Below are positions 5,497 through 5,747 of a stretch of 5,747 nucleotides of DNA, piece after piece. The translations under genes and the position numbers were made by a program. The notes beneath the pieces were generated by a model. It was not told the origin of the DNA, ran no database searches, and saw only the letters and a program-made list of their open reading frames with translations. Each line of letters opens with the position of its first letter. Positions within the stretch are counted from its first letter, which is position 1. The stretch covers positions 1-5,747 of the forward strand of contig CAZOHN010000225.1 in assembly GCA_964579325.1 (NCBI GenBank), given 5' to 3'. This DNA is from CAZOHN01 sp964579325. GTDB taxonomy: Bacteria > Pseudomonadota > Alphaproteobacteria > Rhodobacterales > Rhodobacteraceae.

Positions 5497-5747
5497 TCAG
5501 CGCATCGCCTGCGCGGCGGCGCTTTCGGGGAGCTCCTCGGCGAAGCAGCGCTGGTAGAACTCGGCCACGGTCTGGCGTTCGAGCTCGTCGCACTTGTTGA
5601 GGAAGGTGAGCCGGAAGGCGTAGCCGATGTTGCGGAAGATCTCGGCGTTCTGGGCCCAGGTGATGACGGTCCGCGGGCTCATCACGGTCGAGAGGTCGCC
5701 GTTCATGAAGGCGGTGCGGGTGAGGTCGGCCACGGTCACCATCTGGC
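5497..5747 (-). CDS. cobS: Cobaltochelatase subunit CobS, C-terminal part (cut by window edge)
   Basis: CobS is the AAA+ ATPase subunit of the aerobic cobaltochelatase CobNST. With CobT it forms the ATP-hydrolysing complex that drives cobalt insertion by CobN. The last 82 or so residues are visible. They contain MVTVADLTRTAFMNGDLSTV, then MSPRTVITWAQNAEIF, in which the SPR arginine is in the position of the AAA+ sensor 2 residue, then GYAFRLTFLNKCDELERQTV and the tail EFYQRCFAEELPESAAAQAMR. This is the typical CobS C-terminus. The Walker A and B motifs lie beyond the window edge. The gene runs on the same strand as cobT but is separated from it by about 5.2 kb here. Confidence 0.95.
   Translation of the reverse strand, partial: QMVTVADLTRTAFMNGDLSTVMSPRTVITWAQNAEIFRNIGYAFRLTFLNKCDELERQTVAEFYQRCFAEELPESAAAQAMR

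Noticed and set aside
1..5747. CRISPR arrays, tRNA or rRNA genes, insertion sequences, phage genes
   Set aside because: I saw no repeat-spacer pattern, cloverleaf, rRNA-like stretch, transposase or terminal inverted repeats anywhere in the window.

Overview
The window looks like chromosomal DNA from a Rhodobacteraceae-type alphaproteobacterium. The evidence is very high GC content, strong G/C third-position codon bias with long shadow ORFs on both strands, and the presence of the aerobic cobaltochelatase genes cobS and cobT together with small exported proteins that I recall from this family. I could run no database search, so the taxonomic and family calls rest on recognition of the protein sequences.

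Layout: both ends carry minus-strand cobalamin genes cut by the window edge. The left edge holds the N-terminal third of cobT (start about 304, running off at 1), and the right edge holds the C-terminus of cobS (5747 to 5497). Two minus-strand genes for small exported proteins of unknown function lie between them, at 5366-4995 and 4760-4320. The rest of the interval (about 490-4312) is a plus-strand block: a NarL/LuxR-type two-component system (sensor histidine kinase 569-1891 and response regulator 1888-2544, overlapping by 4 bases), a 73-residue secreted two-cysteine protein (2694-2915) followed by a GC-rich hairpin terminator, and a 12-helix MFS transporter (3071-4312) that ends 7 bases from the convergent exported-protein gene.

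The most notable signal is a 14-base inverted repeat, CGGACC-AA-GGTCCG, upstream of the kinase (422-435). It recurs as its exact reverse complement just after the regulator and upstream of the secreted-protein gene (2556-2569). Each perfect copy has a degenerate partner about two helical turns away (401-414 and 2579-2592). The simplest reading is an operator for the encoded response regulator, giving autoregulation of the kinase-regulator operon and control of the small secreted protein. This is inference from sequence only.

A second oddity is the kinase start. The canonical start codons (GTG 569, ATG 572) leave a first membrane helix that is too short. The same frame upstream encodes a basic N-terminus and a full-length helix, preceded by a strong Shine-Dalgarno sequence (AAGGAAGG, 490-497) that points at an ATC codon (503-505), with no ATG, GTG or TTG available. 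This suggests a rare AUC start, a mutated start codon or a sequence error.
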